From Rothia koreensis (GTDB lineage Bacteria; Actinomycetota; Actinomycetes; Actinomycetales; Micrococcaceae), in assembly GCF_004136575.1 (NCBI RefSeq), contig NZ_NOIQ01000001.1, positions 62,001-126,000 on the forward strand: a DNA stretch of 64,000 bases, read 5' to 3'. Of the stretch, positions 28,419-38,734 are shown in pieces. Position 1 is the stretch's first letter. Every line of letters begins with the position of its first letter. A program made the position numbers and the translations under genes. A model generated the notes under the pieces. It was not told where the DNA came from, did not search any database, and worked only from the letters and a program-made list of their open reading frames with translations.

Positions 28419-29729
28419 GTGCTCGGCGCTTTCGGACGGGCGTTCAAAACCCCCGACCTACGACGCAAGCTGCTGTTCACGCTCGCGGTCATTGTGATTT
28501 ACCGCGCCGGTACTTTCGTGCCAGCGCCGGGCGTTGACTACGGGAACGTGCAACAGTGCATCGCCATGGGAGGCACCACCGGCGGCATCTACGACATGGT
28601 GAATCTCTTCAGCGGTGGCGCACTCCTCCAGCTGTCGATCTTCGCCCTGGGTGTGATGCCCTACATCACGGCGTCGATCATCGTGCAGCTCCTGCGCGTG
28701 GTCATCCCCAGATTCCAGGAGCTCCACGAAGAGGGCGGCCAAGGGCAGCAGAAACTGACCCAGTACACGCGCTATCTGACCATGGGGCTCGCGCTGCTGA
28801 ACGCGACGACGATCATCTCGTTGGCTCGCTCCGGCGCGCTGCTGGGGAACTGCCCTCTGCCGGTCATTCCCGACGACTCGATCATCATGATCCTCGTGAT
28901 CATCGTGACCCTGACCGCCGGAACGGGCCTCATCATGTGGCTCGGTGAGCAGATCACCGAGAAGGGCGTCGGCAACGGCATGTCCTTGCTGATTTTCACC
29001 TCGATAGCTGCATCCTTCCCGTCGGCCCTCGGCCAGATCTTCAAGACCCAGGGCTGGGGAGTCTTCGCCGCCATCCTCGGAATCGGCTTGCTGGTGATCA
29101 TTGCCGTGGTCTACGTGGAGCAGTCCCAGCGCCGAATCCCGGTGCAGTACGCGAAGCGCATGGTCGGCCGCAGGACGATCGGCGGTACGACCACGTACAT
29201 TCCGCTCAAGGTCAACATGGCCGGCGTGATCCCCGTGATCTTCTCATCGTCGCTGCTCATGTTGCCTGGGCTCGTCGGCCAGTTCGCAACCCCCAAGGAC
29301 GGCACTCCGCCACCCGAATGGGTCAACTGGATCAACTCGAACCTCGTCAAGGGCGACCATCCGCTCTACATGATCCTGTACTTCCTGCTGATCGTCGGAT
29401 TCGCGTACTTCTACGTGTCCATCACGTTCAACCCGCAGGAAGTCTCGGACAACATGAAGAAGTACGGCGGCTTCATTCCCGGCATCCGTGCGGGCAGGCC
29501 GACCGAACGGTACCTTGGTTATGTTCTGAATCGCATCACGCTTCCGGGCTCCCTGTATCTCGGGATCGTTGCGCTCATCCCGCTGATCGCATTGGTGATG
29601 TTCAACGCGAACCAGAACTTCCCGTTCGGCGGCACTTCGTTGCTGATCGTGGTCGGCGTCGGTCTGGACACCATCAAGCAGATCGATGCCCAGTTGCAAC
29701 AACGACACTATGAAGGACTTCTGCGATGA
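28419..29729 (+). CDS. secY: Protein translocase subunit SecY
   Basis: SecY is the membrane channel of the Sec export pathway. The 436-residue product has the ten-helix hydrophobic pattern, the plug-region segment FSGGALLQLSIFALGVMPYI, and the cytoplasmic loop with QRRIPVQYAKR and GIRAGRPTERYL. The GTG at 28419 is chosen because AGGAGG at 28409-28414 precedes it and the family N-terminus MLGAFGRAFKTPDLRRK begins there; the frame is open upstream. The stop overlaps the adk start by four bases. Confidence 0.97.
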   Translation: MLGAFGRAFKTPDLRRKLLFTLAVIVIYRAGTFVPAPGVDYGNVQQCIAMGGTTGGIYDMVNLFSGGALLQLSIFALGVMPYITASIIVQLLRVVIPRFQELHEEGGQGQQKLTQYTRYLTMGLALLNATTIISLARSGALLGNCPLPVIPDDSIIMILVIIVTLTAGTGLIMWLGEQITEKGVGNGMSLLIFTSIAASFPSALGQIFKTQGWGVFAAILGIGLLVIIAVVYVEQSQRRIPVQYAKRMVGRRTIGGTTTYIPLKVNMAGVIPVIFSSSLLMLPGLVGQFATPKDGTPPPEWVNWINSNLVKGDHPLYMILYFLLIVGFAYFYVSITFNPQEVSDNMKKYGGFIPGIRAGRPTERYLGYVLNRITLPGSLYLGIVALIPLIALVMFNANQNFPFGGTSLLIVVGVGLDTIKQIDAQLQQRHYEGLLR

Positions 29730-30289
29730 ATCGTCTGCTCATCGTCGGGCCGCCAGGCGCCGGCAAGGGAACCCAGGCCGCCAGGATCTCGGAGGAGTTG
29801 TCCGTCCCGGCCATCTCCACCGGGGACATCTTCCGGGCCAATATCAAGGAAGAGACTGACCTGGGCCGCGAGGCCAAGCAGTACATGGACGCCGGCAACC
29901 TGGTTCCGGACTCGGTCACCAACCGTATGGTGCGTGACCGTCTCGGTCAGGAGGATGCCCAACAGGGTTTCCTGCTGGACGGATACCCCCGAAACACCGC
30001 GCAGGTCGAGGAGCTCGATTCGATCCTCGAGGACCTCGGCCAGAAGATCGACGGGGTGCTCCTCCTGACGGCCGACACCGAGGAGCTCGTCCAGCGTCTG
30101 CTCGGACGTGCGGAACAGCAGGGCCGCAGCGACGACACGGAAGAAGTCATCCGGCACCGCCTGGACGTCTACGCCGAGGAAACGGAACCCATTGTGGGAC
30201 TGTACGAAGCCCGCGGCATCGTGACCCGGGTGGACGGCCTCGGAAGCATCGATGACGTGACCGACCGACTGCTGGCCGCAGTCCGGTAG
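29726..30289 (+). CDS. adk: Adenylate kinase
   Basis: Adenylate kinase interconverts AMP, ATP and ADP in the cytoplasm. The 187-residue form is the short type without the long zinc-binding LID insertion. The P-loop GPPGAGKGTQA is at about 7-17, AISTGDIFR and DGYPRN follow, and the short LID is near LLGRAEQQGRSDD. The ATG at 29726 overlaps secY. A strong terminator follows. Confidence 0.97.
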   Translation: MNRLLIVGPPGAGKGTQAARISEELSVPAISTGDIFRANIKEETDLGREAKQYMDAGNLVPDSVTNRMVRDRLGQEDAQQGFLLDGYPRNTAQVEELDSILEDLGQKIDGVLLLTADTEELVQRLLGRAEQQGRSDDTEEVIRHRLDVYAEETEPIVGLYEARGIVTRVDGLGSIDDVTDRLLAAVR

Positions 30290-30317
30290 TTTCGACTGCG
30301 CGCTCACGAAGCGCCGG

Positions 30318-30360
30318 CTGCGGGCCCCTGACCCTCCTGGTCAGGGGCCCGCAGGTCTTT
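30318..30360 (+). terminator. Rho-independent terminator after adk
   Basis: A perfect 16-bp stem (30318-30333 with 30339-30354) closes a CTCCT loop and is followed by GTCTTTCT. Confidence 0.88.
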
Positions 30361-30436
30361 CTGGCCGTCCGTTGCGCTGTCGAGCTCAACCTGGCGGTCA
30401 CAGCCAAACCATCCCTACTCCCGGAAAGCCGCACCC

Positions 30437-31264
30437 ATGTTCGGTCGACGAAAAATCCAGTACAAGACCAACCAAGAATTGCGCGCGATGGTGCGCGCCG
30501 GCGTCGTCACCTCCCAGGCCCTCGACGCCGCCGTGGAGGCCACGGCCCCCGGCGTCACGACCGCCGAACTGGATCGCACCTTCCGCGACGTTCTGGACCG
30601 GAACGGCGCGACCTCCAATTTTCTGGGGTACTACGGCTTCCCGGCGACCATCTGCGCCTCGCCGAACGACGTCGTGGTGCACGGCATCCCCAACGATCGG
30701 CCGCTCGAGGACGGTGACATTGTCTCCATCGACGGGGGAGCGATCGTCGATGGATGGCACGGTGACTCCGCGCGTACGGTCCTCGTCGGCGAGACAAGCC
30801 GCCAGGACGCAGAGCTGTCCGAGATGACGCGGGCAGCCATGTGGCGGGGAATCGCGGCCGCGGCCACAGCCCAGCGTGTCGGAGAGATCGGAGCGGCCAT
30901 CGAGTCCTTCGTTCGCAAGGAAGCCGGCGGAACCTACGGAATCGTCGAAGAGTACGTGGGCCACGGCATCGGAACCGAAATGCACATGGCGCCGGACGTT
31001 CCCAATTACCGGACTCGTGATTCAGGTCCCAGGATCAAGCCTGGAATGGCTCTGGCCATCGAACCTATGCTTGTGACAGGATCGACGCAGACCGAGGTCC
31101 TCGACGACGACTGGACGGTCAAAACCGTTGACGGCTCGCATGCCAGCCAATGGGAACACTCGGTCGCCTTCCACAGGGACGGCATCTGGGTTCTCACCGC
31201 AGAAGACGGCGGCGCGAATGAGCTGGCCGCGCTGGGGGTCACCGTGGCCCCGATTCCCGACTGA
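30437..31264 (+). CDS. map: Type I methionine aminopeptidase
   Basis: The enzyme removes the N-terminal methionine from nascent proteins using two metal ions. The 275-residue product has all five metal ligands in order: Asp99, Asp110, His176, Glu209 and Glu240, plus the substrate-side histidine in VVHGIPND. The N-terminus [18 protein letters not shown] is the common actinobacterial form. The ATG at 30437 follows CCGGAAAG. It lies between adk and rlmN in the same direction. Confidence 0.97.
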   Translation: MFGRRKIQYKTNQELRAMVRAGVVTSQALDAAVEATAPGVTTAELDRTFRDVLDRNGATSNFLGYYGFPATICASPNDVVVHGIPNDRPLEDGDIVSIDGGAIVDGWHGDSARTVLVGETSRQDAELSEMTRAAMWRGIAAAATAQRVGEIGAAIESFVRKEAGGTYGIVEEYVGHGIGTEMHMAPDVPNYRTRDSGPRIKPGMALAIEPMLVTGSTQTEVLDDDWTVKTVDGSHASQWEHSVAFHRDGIWVLTAEDGGANELAALGVTVAPIPD

Positions 31265-31305
31265 TCATCGCATCACACACCGCACACAGGAAAAGGGGCA
31301 CCTCC

Positions 31306-32481
31306 GTGTCATCCGAGACTTCTACCCCGGTAGAGATCACCGCCAAACCCGAACCGGGAAAGATCCTGCTCAAGGCACCCCGTCGGGGCAAGCCGCCGCG
31401 CCATATCGCCGACATGGATCTCGCCGGGCGCAAGGAGTTCCTCAAGGAACTGGGCCACCAGCCGTTCCGTGCCTCCCAGCTCTCCAAACACTACTTCGAG
31501 CGTCTGGTGGACGATCCTCAGGAAATGACGGATCTCCCGGCGAGCTCGCGGGAGCAGATTGTCGCGGATGCGATGCCCAACCTGCTCACGACCGTCAACA
31601 CTCTCGAGGCCGACGGCGGCGACACCCTCAAGATGGTGCACCGCCTCTTCGACGGTGCCCTGGTCGAGTCCGTGATCATGCGCTATTCGAACAGGGTGAC
31701 GATGTGCATCTCCTCCCAGGCGGGGTGCGGCATGAACTGTCCCTTCTGTGCGACCGGTCAGGCCGGCCTGACGCGCAACCTTTCGACCGCCGAAATCGTC
31801 GAGCAGGTGGTTGCGGGGGCTCGCATGGTCAAGAAGATGAGCGGACTGGACGGTGCCGAGGACGGTCCGGAGGAAACCAAACCGCTGCGCATCTCCAACA
31901 TCGTGTTCATGGGCATGGGGGAGGCCCTGGCGAACTACAAGTCCTCTCTGGGCGCAGTGCATCGATTGATCGACCCGTCCCCCGAGGGAATGGGGATTTC
32001 GGCCCGGAACATCACAATGTCCACGGTTGGTCTCGTCCCCGGGATGTACAAGTTCACCCAGGAGAACATCCCCGTGACGCTCGCATTGTCCCTCCATGCT
32101 CCGGATGACGAGTTGCGTGACGAGCTCATTCCCATCAACAACCGGTGGAAGGTCGATGAGGCGCTGGACTCGGCCTATGACTACTACCGCAAGACCGGTC
32201 GTCGGGTCTCGATCGAGTACGCGCTGATCAGAGACATCAACGATCAGGGCTGGAGAGCGGACCTGCTCGGAAAGAAACTCGCCCAGCGCGGCCGTGGGTG
32301 GGTCCACGTCAACCCGATCCCACTCAACCCGACGCCCGGATCCAAGTGGACGGCGTCGCGCCCCGGCGTCGAACAGAACTTCGTCGAGCGTCTTCGCGCA
32401 CACGGCATCCCGACCACCGTTCGTGACACCCGTGGTTCGGACATCGATGGTGCCTGCGGGCAGCTCGCTGCCGCGAGCTGA
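31306..32481 (+). CDS. rlmN: Dual-specificity 23S rRNA/tRNA adenine-C2 methyltransferase RlmN
   Basis: RlmN is a radical-SAM enzyme that methylates C2 of A2503 in 23S rRNA and A37 in some tRNAs. The 391-residue product has the 4Fe-4S motif CxxxCxxC at Cys141, Cys145 and Cys148. The two further cysteines used in catalysis are present in context: Cys134 in TMCISSQ and Cys384 in DGACGQL. The GTG at 31306 begins after a purine-rich AAAAGGGG. Its place between map and infA is not the usual one for actinobacteria. Confidence 0.95.
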   Translation: MSSETSTPVEITAKPEPGKILLKAPRRGKPPRHIADMDLAGRKEFLKELGHQPFRASQLSKHYFERLVDDPQEMTDLPASSREQIVADAMPNLLTTVNTLEADGGDTLKMVHRLFDGALVESVIMRYSNRVTMCISSQAGCGMNCPFCATGQAGLTRNLSTAEIVEQVVAGARMVKKMSGLDGAEDGPEETKPLRISNIVFMGMGEALANYKSSLGAVHRLIDPSPEGMGISARNITMSTVGLVPGMYKFTQENIPVTLALSLHAPDDELRDELIPINNRWKVDEALDSAYDYYRKTGRRVSIEYALIRDINDQGWRADLLGKKLAQRGRGWVHVNPIPLNPTPGSKWTASRPGVEQNFVERLRAHGIPTTVRDTRGSDIDGACGQLAAAS

Positions 32482-32672
32482 CGGACTCGCCGTCTGGCGA
32501 GGAACGTCACAGCCCTTCGCGGGGTAGCTCGGAGTTAACATACCGCCAGGTATGGCGTACACTTGTGTGTTGGTTGTGTCTGCCGTGTGCGCGCACTGCG
32601 CGCCGAGGCGGCAGAAAGAATCATTCAATTGCTCCTCGCCCACTGCGTGGAGCACCGACGTTAGCGGAGGAT

Positions 32673-32894
32673 ATGGCCAAGAAAGACGGCGTAATCGAGA
32701 TAGAGGGCTCTGTGCTGGAGGCTCTGCCCAACGCGATGTTCCGCGTTGAGCTGGACAACGGCCACAAGGTTCTCGCACACATCTCCGGAAAGATGCGTCA
32801 GCACTACATCAGGATCCTTCCCGAGGACCGTGTTGTTGTTGAACTCTCTCCGTACGATCTCTCGCGTGGTCGCATCGTCTACCGCTACAAGTAG
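32673..32894 (+). CDS. infA: Translation initiation factor IF-1
   Basis: IF-1 occupies the A site during initiation. The product has 73 residues, the usual size, with [20 protein letters not shown] and the S1-like fold block [19 protein letters not shown]. The ATG at 32673 is chosen because GCGGAGG lies just before it; the frame is open upstream without family similarity. A -10-like TACACT (32548-32553) lies 120 bp upstream, so infA probably has its own promoter. Confidence 0.97.
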   Translation: MAKKDGVIEIEGSVLEALPNAMFRVELDNGHKVLAHISGKMRQHYIRILPEDRVVVELSPYDLSRGRIVYRYK

Positions 32895-33025
32895 ATCTCA
32901 TGCCCGCCTCGAGCGGAGTGTGAAGGGCACCGCCCCTCAAGGGTGGTGCCTGTCTGCGTGGACGGGATTCGACGACGCGTGGAATCCCGTAACAACTACA
33001 AGTTGCAACAACGCAAAGGAAAGCG

Positions 33026-33139
33026 ATGAAGGTTCAGCCGAGCGTGAAGCCCATCTGCGATAGCTGCAAAGTGATCCGCCGCCACGGCGTGGTCATGGTT
33101 ATCTGCAGTAACCCGCGCCACAAGCAGCGTCAGGGCTAA
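33026..33139 (+). CDS. rpmJ: 50S ribosomal protein L36
   Basis: The 37-residue product reads [20 protein letters not shown] and continues to a basic end. It has the zinc-binding set Cys11, Cys14, Cys27 and His32, so this is the zinc-containing form. The ATG at 33026 has AAAGGAAAG upstream. It lies between infA and rpsM, the standard alpha-operon place. Confidence 0.97.
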   Translation: MKVQPSVKPICDSCKVIRRHGVVMVICSNPRHKQRQG

Positions 33140-33290
33140 TAGCTTTCGACGCAGCCGGTCACCGCCGGCACCCAGGAAAAGGCACCGCTCCCCATCAGTG
33201 GGATACCTCCGGATACAGAGGCCGGAGACCGGGGAAACCCGGGCAGTGATGCTGTAAACCTCTGGATCAACTACAAGGAGAACCGCCACT

Positions 33291-33659
33291 ATGGCTCGTC
33301 TCGCAGGAGTGGATCTTCCCCGCGAAAAGCGCGTGGAAATTGCTCTCACGTACATTTACGGCGTGGGTAGGACCCGCGCACTCGAGGCCCTGACCAGCAC
33401 CGGCGTCAGCCCGGATATCCGCGTCAAGGACCTCTCCGACGCCCAGCTCGTTCAGCTGCGTGACTACATCGAGGAAAACCTCAAGGTCGAGGGCGACCTC
33501 CGCCGCGAGGTAGCCGCCGACATTCGGCGCAAGGTCGAGATCGGCAGCTACCAGGGACTCCGCCACCGCCGCGGCCTTCCCGTGCACGGACAGCGCACCA
33601 AGACCAACGCGCGTACCCGCAAGGGACCGAAGCGCACGGTTGCCGGCAAGAAGAAGTAA
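33291..33659 (+). CDS. rpsM: 30S ribosomal protein S13
   Basis: S13 bridges the 30S head to the 50S and contacts P-site tRNA. The 122-residue product starts [20 protein letters not shown] and ends [21 protein letters not shown], the tRNA-contacting tail. The ATG at 33291 follows AAGGAGAAC. A 150-bp spacer lies between rpmJ and rpsM. Confidence 0.98.
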   Translation: MARLAGVDLPREKRVEIALTYIYGVGRTRALEALTSTGVSPDIRVKDLSDAQLVQLRDYIEENLKVEGDLRREVAADIRRKVEIGSYQGLRHRRGLPVHGQRTKTNARTRKGPKRTVAGKKK

Positions 33660-33687
33660 TCACACTTTCGCGTAGGAGAAGTTTTTA

Positions 33688-34092
33688 ATGCCCCCAAAGA
33701 CTCGTGCTGCGGCCGCTCGTAAGCCTCGCCGCAAGGACAAGAAGAATATTGTTGCCGGTCAGGCGCACATCAAGTCCACGTTCAACAACACCATCGTTTC
33801 GATCACCGACCCCTCGGGTGCCGTGATTTCCTGGTCCTCGGCCGGTGAAATGGGCTTCAAGGGTTCGCGCAAGTCGACCCCGTACGCCGCCCAGATGGCT
33901 GCCGAGTCCGCTGCAAAGCGCGCTCAGGAGCACGGCGTCCGCAAGGTTGACGTGTTCGTCAAGGGTCCGGGCTCGGGCCGCGAAACCGCTATCCGTTCGC
34001 TCCAGGCCACTGGCCTCGAGGTCGGGTCCATCTCCGATGTGACCCCGAGCGCGCACAACGGTTGCCGCCCCCCGAAGCGTCGCCGCGTCTGA
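33688..34092 (+). CDS. rpsK: 30S ribosomal protein S11
   Basis: S11 lies on the 30S platform near the E site. The 134-residue product has the block [18 protein letters not shown] and ends [18 protein letters not shown], typical of the family. The ATG at 33688 follows TAGGAGAAG. There is no rpsD (S4) between rpsK and rpoA, so rpsD must be elsewhere, as in several related actinobacteria. Confidence 0.98.
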   Translation: MPPKTRAAAARKPRRKDKKNIVAGQAHIKSTFNNTIVSITDPSGAVISWSSAGEMGFKGSRKSTPYAAQMAAESAAKRAQEHGVRKVDVFVKGPGSGRETAIRSLQATGLEVGSISDVTPSAHNGCRPPKRRRV

Positions 34093-34264
34093 TTCAGGCG
34101 CAGCCGTCCGCCAGGCTGGTGTATCCCGTGTTTGGGAAACGCAGGCCTGGGTCTCATGGCTCTCGTCATGAGGCATCCGGGTGCCGCAACCGCGGCCCCT
34201 TATCCCTTGTTTTCCCCAACCTGTGTTGCGTCATATAGCGGATGCTCGCTGAAAGGAAACATCA

Positions 34265-35272
34265 GTGCTCATTGCACAGCGCCCCACCCTGAGTGAAGAA
34301 GTTGTAGCGGACAACCGCTCGCGCTTCACGATCTCGCCCCTCGAACCCGGATTCGGCTACACGCTGGGCAACTCCCTGCGTCGCACGCTCCTGTCCTCGA
34401 TCCCCGGTGCCGCCGTGACCAGCATCCGCATTGACGGCGTGCTGCACGAATTCTCGACGGTGGACGGTGTCAAGGAAGATGTCACCGAGATCATCCTGAA
34501 CATCAAGCAGCTGTCGGTCTCCTCCGAGAACGACGAGCCGGTCATCGCCTACCTGCGCAAGCAGGGCCCGGGCGAGCTGACCGCTGCAGACATCGAGGTT
34601 CCGGCCGGCGTGGAGATCCACAACCCGGAGCTGCACCTCGCAACCCTGAACGCTCAGGGCAGCTTCAACGCGGAGCTCACGATCGAGCGCGGTCGTGGTT
34701 ACGTTTCGGCATCGCAGAACAAGGCCGGAACCGGTGAGTCGGAGGTCGGCAGGATCCCCGTCGACTCGATCTACTCCCCGGTCCTCAAGGTCACCTTCCG
34801 TGTGGCCGCGACCCGTGTCGAGCAGCGCACCGACTTCGACAGCCTCGTGCTCGACGTCGAGACCAAGGAAGCCATCGCCCCGCGCGATGCCGTCGCCTCC
34901 GCAGGAAGCACCCTGGTCGAGCTGTTCGGTCTTGCTCGTGAACTGAACACCGAGGCCGAAGGCATCGAGGTCGGACCGTCCCCCGCGGACGAGTCCATGG
35001 CCGCCGACATGGCACTGCCCATCGAGGACCTCGACATGTCCGTGCGTTCGTACAACTGCTTGAAGCGTGAGGGCATCCACACCGTGGGTGAACTCGTGAC
35101 GCGTTCCGAGGCAGATCTGATGGACATCCGGAATTTCGGTGCCAAGTCCATCGACGAGGTCAAGGACAAGCTGGCTGAGCTGGGGATGTCCCTGAAGGAT
35201 TCGCCCGCGGGCTTCGACCTGGCGGCCCGCGCGGCCGAGGCCGAAGAAGTCGACGAGGAAGACTCCTTCTGA
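34265..35272 (+). CDS. rpoA: RNA polymerase alpha subunit
   Basis: Alpha dimerises to start core polymerase assembly. The 335-residue product has the N-terminal dimer domain (with [19 protein letters not shown]) and a C-terminal domain (about 255-315, [20 protein letters not shown]), which contacts UP elements and activators. The GTG at 34265 follows GAAAGGAAAC. A 172-bp spacer separates it from rpsK and 97 bp separate it from rplQ. Confidence 0.98.
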   Translation: MLIAQRPTLSEEVVADNRSRFTISPLEPGFGYTLGNSLRRTLLSSIPGAAVTSIRIDGVLHEFSTVDGVKEDVTEIILNIKQLSVSSENDEPVIAYLRKQGPGELTAADIEVPAGVEIHNPELHLATLNAQGSFNAELTIERGRGYVSASQNKAGTGESEVGRIPVDSIYSPVLKVTFRVAATRVEQRTDFDSLVLDVETKEAIAPRDAVASAGSTLVELFGLARELNTEAEGIEVGPSPADESMAADMALPIEDLDMSVRSYNCLKREGIHTVGELVTRSEADLMDIRNFGAKSIDEVKDKLAELGMSLKDSPAGFDLAARAAEAEEVDEEDSF

Positions 35273-35369
35273 CCCCTCGGGCGGTGACCAGCCGACCACA
35301 GCCAACATCAAATCTTTGGTCCCCGCGAGGTGAGTTCGCGGGAACCATGACCAATGGAGAGAAACTGAT

Positions 35370-36098
35370 ATGCCTACTCCCACCAAGGGGCCGCGCCTCG
35401 GCGGCAGCCCCACGCACCAGCGCCTGATTCTGGCGAACATGTCCCAGCAGCTCTTCGAGCACAAGCGCATCACCACCACGGTGACCAAGGCCAAGCGTCT
35501 TCGCCCCGTGGCCGAGCGTCTGATCACCTTCGCCAAGCGCGGGGATCTGGCCGCCCGCCGTCGTGTGATGCGTTCCCTGACCGACAAGTCGGTTGTGCAC
35601 GAACTGTTCACGACCATTGCCCCGGCCATGGCGGATCGCCCCGGTGGCTACACCCGGATCACCAAGATCGGTGCTCGCCAGGGTGACAACGCTCCGATGG
35701 CCGTCATCGAGCTCGTCATGGAGCCCGTTGCGTCCAAGTCCGTGGTGGACGAAGCCACGCAGGCGGCCAACGCTGCCGCGACCGCAAACCAGTCCGGCGC
35801 CGCTGAGTCCGCTCAGGCTCCGGCTGAGACTGCGGCCGCAGAGCCCGTCGTCGAAGAGGCAGCCGCCCCGGCCGCCGATTCCGACCTCCCTGCAGGTGCC
35901 CACGCTCCACTCGAGTCCGGAGAAGCCCCCGAAGGGTTCGAGGTCAAGGGCAACCGCGATTCCATGAAGTACCACGTTCCCGGTTCGCGCTGGTACACCA
36001 GCACCCGCGCCGAGATCTGGTTCGACAACGCTGAGTCCGCCGTGGCCGCCGGTTACGCGCCGGCAGGCGGCGCCGCAGCCCAGAAGGTCTCCGAGTAG
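35370..36098 (+). CDS. rplQ: 50S ribosomal protein L17 with a C-terminal extension domain
   Basis: L17 is a late-binding 50S protein. Residues 1-115 are the complete family core ([25 protein letters not shown]-like end replaced by [11 protein letters not shown]). An Ala/Glu/Pro-rich linker of about 65 residues and a compact C-terminal piece follow, with [20 protein letters not shown], giving 242 residues in all. This extension recurs in actinobacterial L17 as I recall. The tail is acidic and looks folded; its function is unknown. The ATG at 35370 follows GGAGAGAAAC. Confidence 0.96.
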   Translation: MPTPTKGPRLGGSPTHQRLILANMSQQLFEHKRITTTVTKAKRLRPVAERLITFAKRGDLAARRRVMRSLTDKSVVHELFTTIAPAMADRPGGYTRITKIGARQGDNAPMAVIELVMEPVASKSVVDEATQAANAAATANQSGAAESAQAPAETAAAEPVVEEAAAPAADSDLPAGAHAPLESGEAPEGFEVKGNRDSMKYHVPGSRWYTSTRAEIWFDNAESAVAAGYAPAGGAAAQKVSE

Positions 36099-36131
36099 GG
36101 ACCGCTATCGCGTGCACTGCACGCGGCCCTC

Positions 36132-36170
36132 ATGGCCCCGTCCACCCGTGGTGGACGGGGCCATTTCTTC
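36132..36170 (+). terminator. Rho-independent terminator of the alpha operon
   Basis: A perfect 15-bp stem (36132-36146 with 36150-36164) closes a CGT loop and is followed by TTCTTC. It lies 33 bp after rplQ and upstream of the chosen truA start. Confidence 0.9.
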
Positions 36171-36203
36171 GATGGTGTGAAACCCCAGCATGAAGGAAGA
36201 ACG

Positions 36204-37274
36204 ATGACCCCTACGGAGAACGACGGCGGGCCTCCCGAGATCCGAGCCTCCACTCGCCTCAACGAGGCTCCGGAGCCCGGCCGGAGCCTTGGAGCCGAGT
36301 CGCCCCTGGGCGCCGACGAGCGACCTGCGACGCAGCACGCCGCCGGCGACAATGGTCCATTGATCCGTCGTATTCGTATGGACCTTGCCTACGACGGTTC
36401 GGTCTTTTCGGGATGGGCCAAGCAGCCCTCGCTCGTGACGGTCGAGGGCTCCTTGGAAGAAGCGGCCCGCCTGGTCCTGCGTCATGATGTGAGATTCACG
36501 GTCGCGGGACGCACCGACGCGGGTGTGCATGCAGATCACCAGGTCGTGCATTTCGACGTGCCCGACTTCGTATGGGAGGGGCTGGCCGCGAGACGGGCCA
36601 AGAGCGGCGACGGCCAGTCCGATACGCCCGAGCAGGCCCTGGTGCGCAAGATGAACGGTGCCCTGGGCCGGGTCCTGTCCGCGGTCGCGGCTCCGCTGCG
36701 TCCGGGAGCGCGAGGAGCTGCGTCGGGCGCCGTCGTCGTTCGTTCGGCCAGAGCCGTGCCGTCGGATTTCGACGCCCGCTTTTCGGCGCTGTCGCGCTCA
36801 TACACCTATCGGATCGCGGATGGCCTGGAGAGACAGAGCCCTCTGAACAGGACGACGTCGTATTGGTGCCGTCAGCCGCTGGAGATCGATGTGCTGAATG
36901 CGGCAGGGGAGCGCCTGCTCGGTCTCCACGATTTTCTGTCCTTCTGCAAGCCCCGTCCTGGAGCCACGACGATCCGGGACCTGCACTCGGTGCGGTTCGA
37001 GCGCAATGACCAAGGGCTCATCGAGGCGAGAATCAGCGCCGATGCCTTCTGCCACAACATGGTCCGGTCGATCGTGGGGTCTTGCGTTCTCGTGGCTCAG
37101 GGAGTGCGCGACTTCGACTGGCTCGATTCCAGGATCGAGACGCCCGCCCGCGATTCCAGCGTCCGCTTGGCGCCCCCGGAAGGCCTGGTCCTCGAATCCA
37201 TCAGCTATCCGGCCGATCCGAACGAGTGGGGCCCGCGGGCCCGAATGACTCGTTCCCGGCGCCCGGAGCGTTGA
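36204..37274 (+). CDS. truA: tRNA pseudouridine(38-40) synthase TruA
   Basis: TruA makes pseudouridine at positions 38-40 of the anticodon arm. The 356-residue product has the catalytic aspartate, Asp105, in GRTDAGVHADHQVVHF, and the later segments RSYTYRI and FCHNMVRSIVG. The first 55 residues before MDLAYDGSVFSGWA are variable. Start ATG 36204 is chosen because GAAGGAAGAAC precedes it and it lies after the terminator. An insertion of about 40 residues near 135-195, rich in Arg/Ala, is compatible with actinobacterial TruA. Confidence 0.95.
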   Translation: MTPTENDGGPPEIRASTRLNEAPEPGRSLGAESPLGADERPATQHAAGDNGPLIRRIRMDLAYDGSVFSGWAKQPSLVTVEGSLEEAARLVLRHDVRFTVAGRTDAGVHADHQVVHFDVPDFVWEGLAARRAKSGDGQSDTPEQALVRKMNGALGRVLSAVAAPLRPGARGAASGAVVVRSARAVPSDFDARFSALSRSYTYRIADGLERQSPLNRTTSYWCRQPLEIDVLNAAGERLLGLHDFLSFCKPRPGATTIRDLHSVRFERNDQGLIEARISADAFCHNMVRSIVGSCVLVAQGVRDFDWLDSRIETPARDSSVRLAPPEGLVLESISYPADPNEWGPRARMTRSRRPER

Positions 37275-37579
37275 GCGGCCGACCATGAAGCGTGGTCTCC
37301 GTGCGACTGATGTGGGCGAAATCGCCATGGTATGGCTCCTGGCTGTGGATTAAGCGCAGATACTCCGGTATAGTTACTAGCTGTTGTGCGTGTCCCACCT
37401 CGGTTCATGCGTTGTGTCTTGTCCGCCCAGTTGCAGGGCAGAGGGATGAGCCCAACGGCGAGACTTCGGGACGGAACGGATGTTGTCTGGCCCTCACCCA
37501 GACCCCTTCGAGCGCACCTGATCTGGCGTGACACCCAACTAGCGCCAATGAAGTAATTCCGACACGAAGGCAAAATAAC
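37275..37579 (+). promoter_or_regulatory. rplM-rpsI promoter and leader
   Basis: This 305-bp stretch has no gene. TATAGT at 37369-37374 is a good -10, with TGGATT at 37346-37351 (17-bp spacer) as a weaker -35. The resulting leader of about 200 bases contains a 6-bp hairpin with a seven-base loop (37485-37503). In E. coli the L13 protein controls this operon through its leader; nothing here proves the same. Confidence 0.5.
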
Positions 37580-38023
37580 GTGCGTACGTACACTCCGAAG
37601 CCCGGCGACATCGATCGCCAGTGGCATGTCATCGACGCCACCGACGTTGTCCTGGGTCGCCTTGCCAGCCAGACCGCAACACTGCTGCGCGGCAAGCACA
37701 AGCCGACCTTTGCTCCCAACATGGACACCGGTGACTTCGTCATCATCATCAATGCCGAGAAGGTTGCTCTGACGGGTGCCAAGCTCGAGAAGAAGCGCGC
37801 CTACCGCCACACCGGTTACCCGGGTGGCCTGCGTTCCGTCTCCTACACCGAGTTGCTGGAAAAGAACCCGGTCAAGGCCGTCGAGAAGGCCGTCAAGGGC
37901 ATGCTTCCCAAGAACAAGCTCGCGGCCGAGCAAATCAAGAAGCTCAAGGTCTACGCCGGTGCCGAGCACCCGCACGCTGCCCAGCAGCCCAAGACCTACG
38001 AGTTCGAGCAGATCGCCCAGTAA
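37580..38023 (+). CDS. rplM: 50S ribosomal protein L13
   Basis: L13 is an early 50S assembly protein. The 147-residue product starts [20 protein letters not shown] and contains [19 protein letters not shown] and the GYPGGLRS block. The GTG at 37580 follows CGAAGGCAAAA. It is followed 33 bp later by rpsI in the usual pair. Confidence 0.98.
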   Translation: MRTYTPKPGDIDRQWHVIDATDVVLGRLASQTATLLRGKHKPTFAPNMDTGDFVIIINAEKVALTGAKLEKKRAYRHTGYPGGLRSVSYTELLEKNPVKAVEKAVKGMLPKNKLAAEQIKKLKVYAGAEHPHAAQQPKTYEFEQIAQ

Positions 38024-38056
38024 TCGGGCCTACGAAGACAACTACAAGGAGAAATC

Positions 38057-38560
38057 GTGGCTCAGGATACTGAAGACCAGATCACCACCGAGGGCGTGGA
38101 GGCGACCAGCTACACCTCAGAGTCCTCCGCCCCCGTCGTCGAGACCGCTCCGACCGAAAGGCCGGCCCTGACCGTTTCGGGCGCTGCCGTCGGTCGTCGC
38201 AAGCAGGCCGTCGCCCGCGTTCGCGTCGTCCCCGGATCGGGACAGTGGACCGTCAACGGCCGCCCGCTGGACGTCTACTTCCCGAACAAGCTGCACCAGC
38301 AGGAAGTCAACGACCCGTTCAAGCTCCTCGAGCTCGAGGGTGCCTACGACGTCATCGCCCGCGTTCACGGTGGTGGCCCCTCCGGCCAGGCCGGTGCGAT
38401 GCGTCTCGGCGTTGCTCGTGCACTGAACGAGATCGACCTCGAGAACAACCGTCCGGCCCTGAAGAAGGCCGGCTTCCTGACTCGTGACGCCCGCGTCATC
38501 GAGCGCAAGAAGGCAGGTCTCAAGAAGGCCCGCAAGGCTTCGCAGTTCTCCAAGCGCTAA
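38057..38560 (+). CDS. rpsI: 30S ribosomal protein S9
   Basis: S9's C-terminal tail touches P-site tRNA. The product has 167 residues: an acidic, low-complexity N-terminal extension of about 45 residues usual for actinobacteria, then the core [18 protein letters not shown] and the tail ending [12 protein letters not shown]. The GTG at 38057 follows AAGGAGAAAT. It is the last gene of the rplM operon. Confidence 0.97.
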   Translation: MAQDTEDQITTEGVEATSYTSESSAPVVETAPTERPALTVSGAAVGRRKQAVARVRVVPGSGQWTVNGRPLDVYFPNKLHQQEVNDPFKLLELEGAYDVIARVHGGGPSGQAGAMRLGVARALNEIDLENNRPALKKAGFLTRDARVIERKKAGLKKARKASQFSKR

Positions 38561-38579
38561 AGCTTCCGGAGTACTCCTC

Positions 38580-38615
38580 AACCCCTCGCCGTCCTCCGGG
38601 CGGCGAGGGGTTTTG
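38580..38615 (+). terminator. Rho-independent terminator of rplM-rpsI
   Basis: A perfect 12-bp stem (38580-38591 with 38601-38612) with a nine-base loop leads into TTTTGCG, 20 bp after the rpsI stop. Confidence 0.9.
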
Positions 38616-38734
38616 CGTGTTCAGGGACCTCCGAAGCTCTCGGCCCCGGCGTCGGTTCGGCCCCCGGTGCGAGGTCTGTGCCGCGGGACCGCATAAAATG
38701 GGCGTGTCCGCACTGGGGAAAGGAAAGAGGTTCA

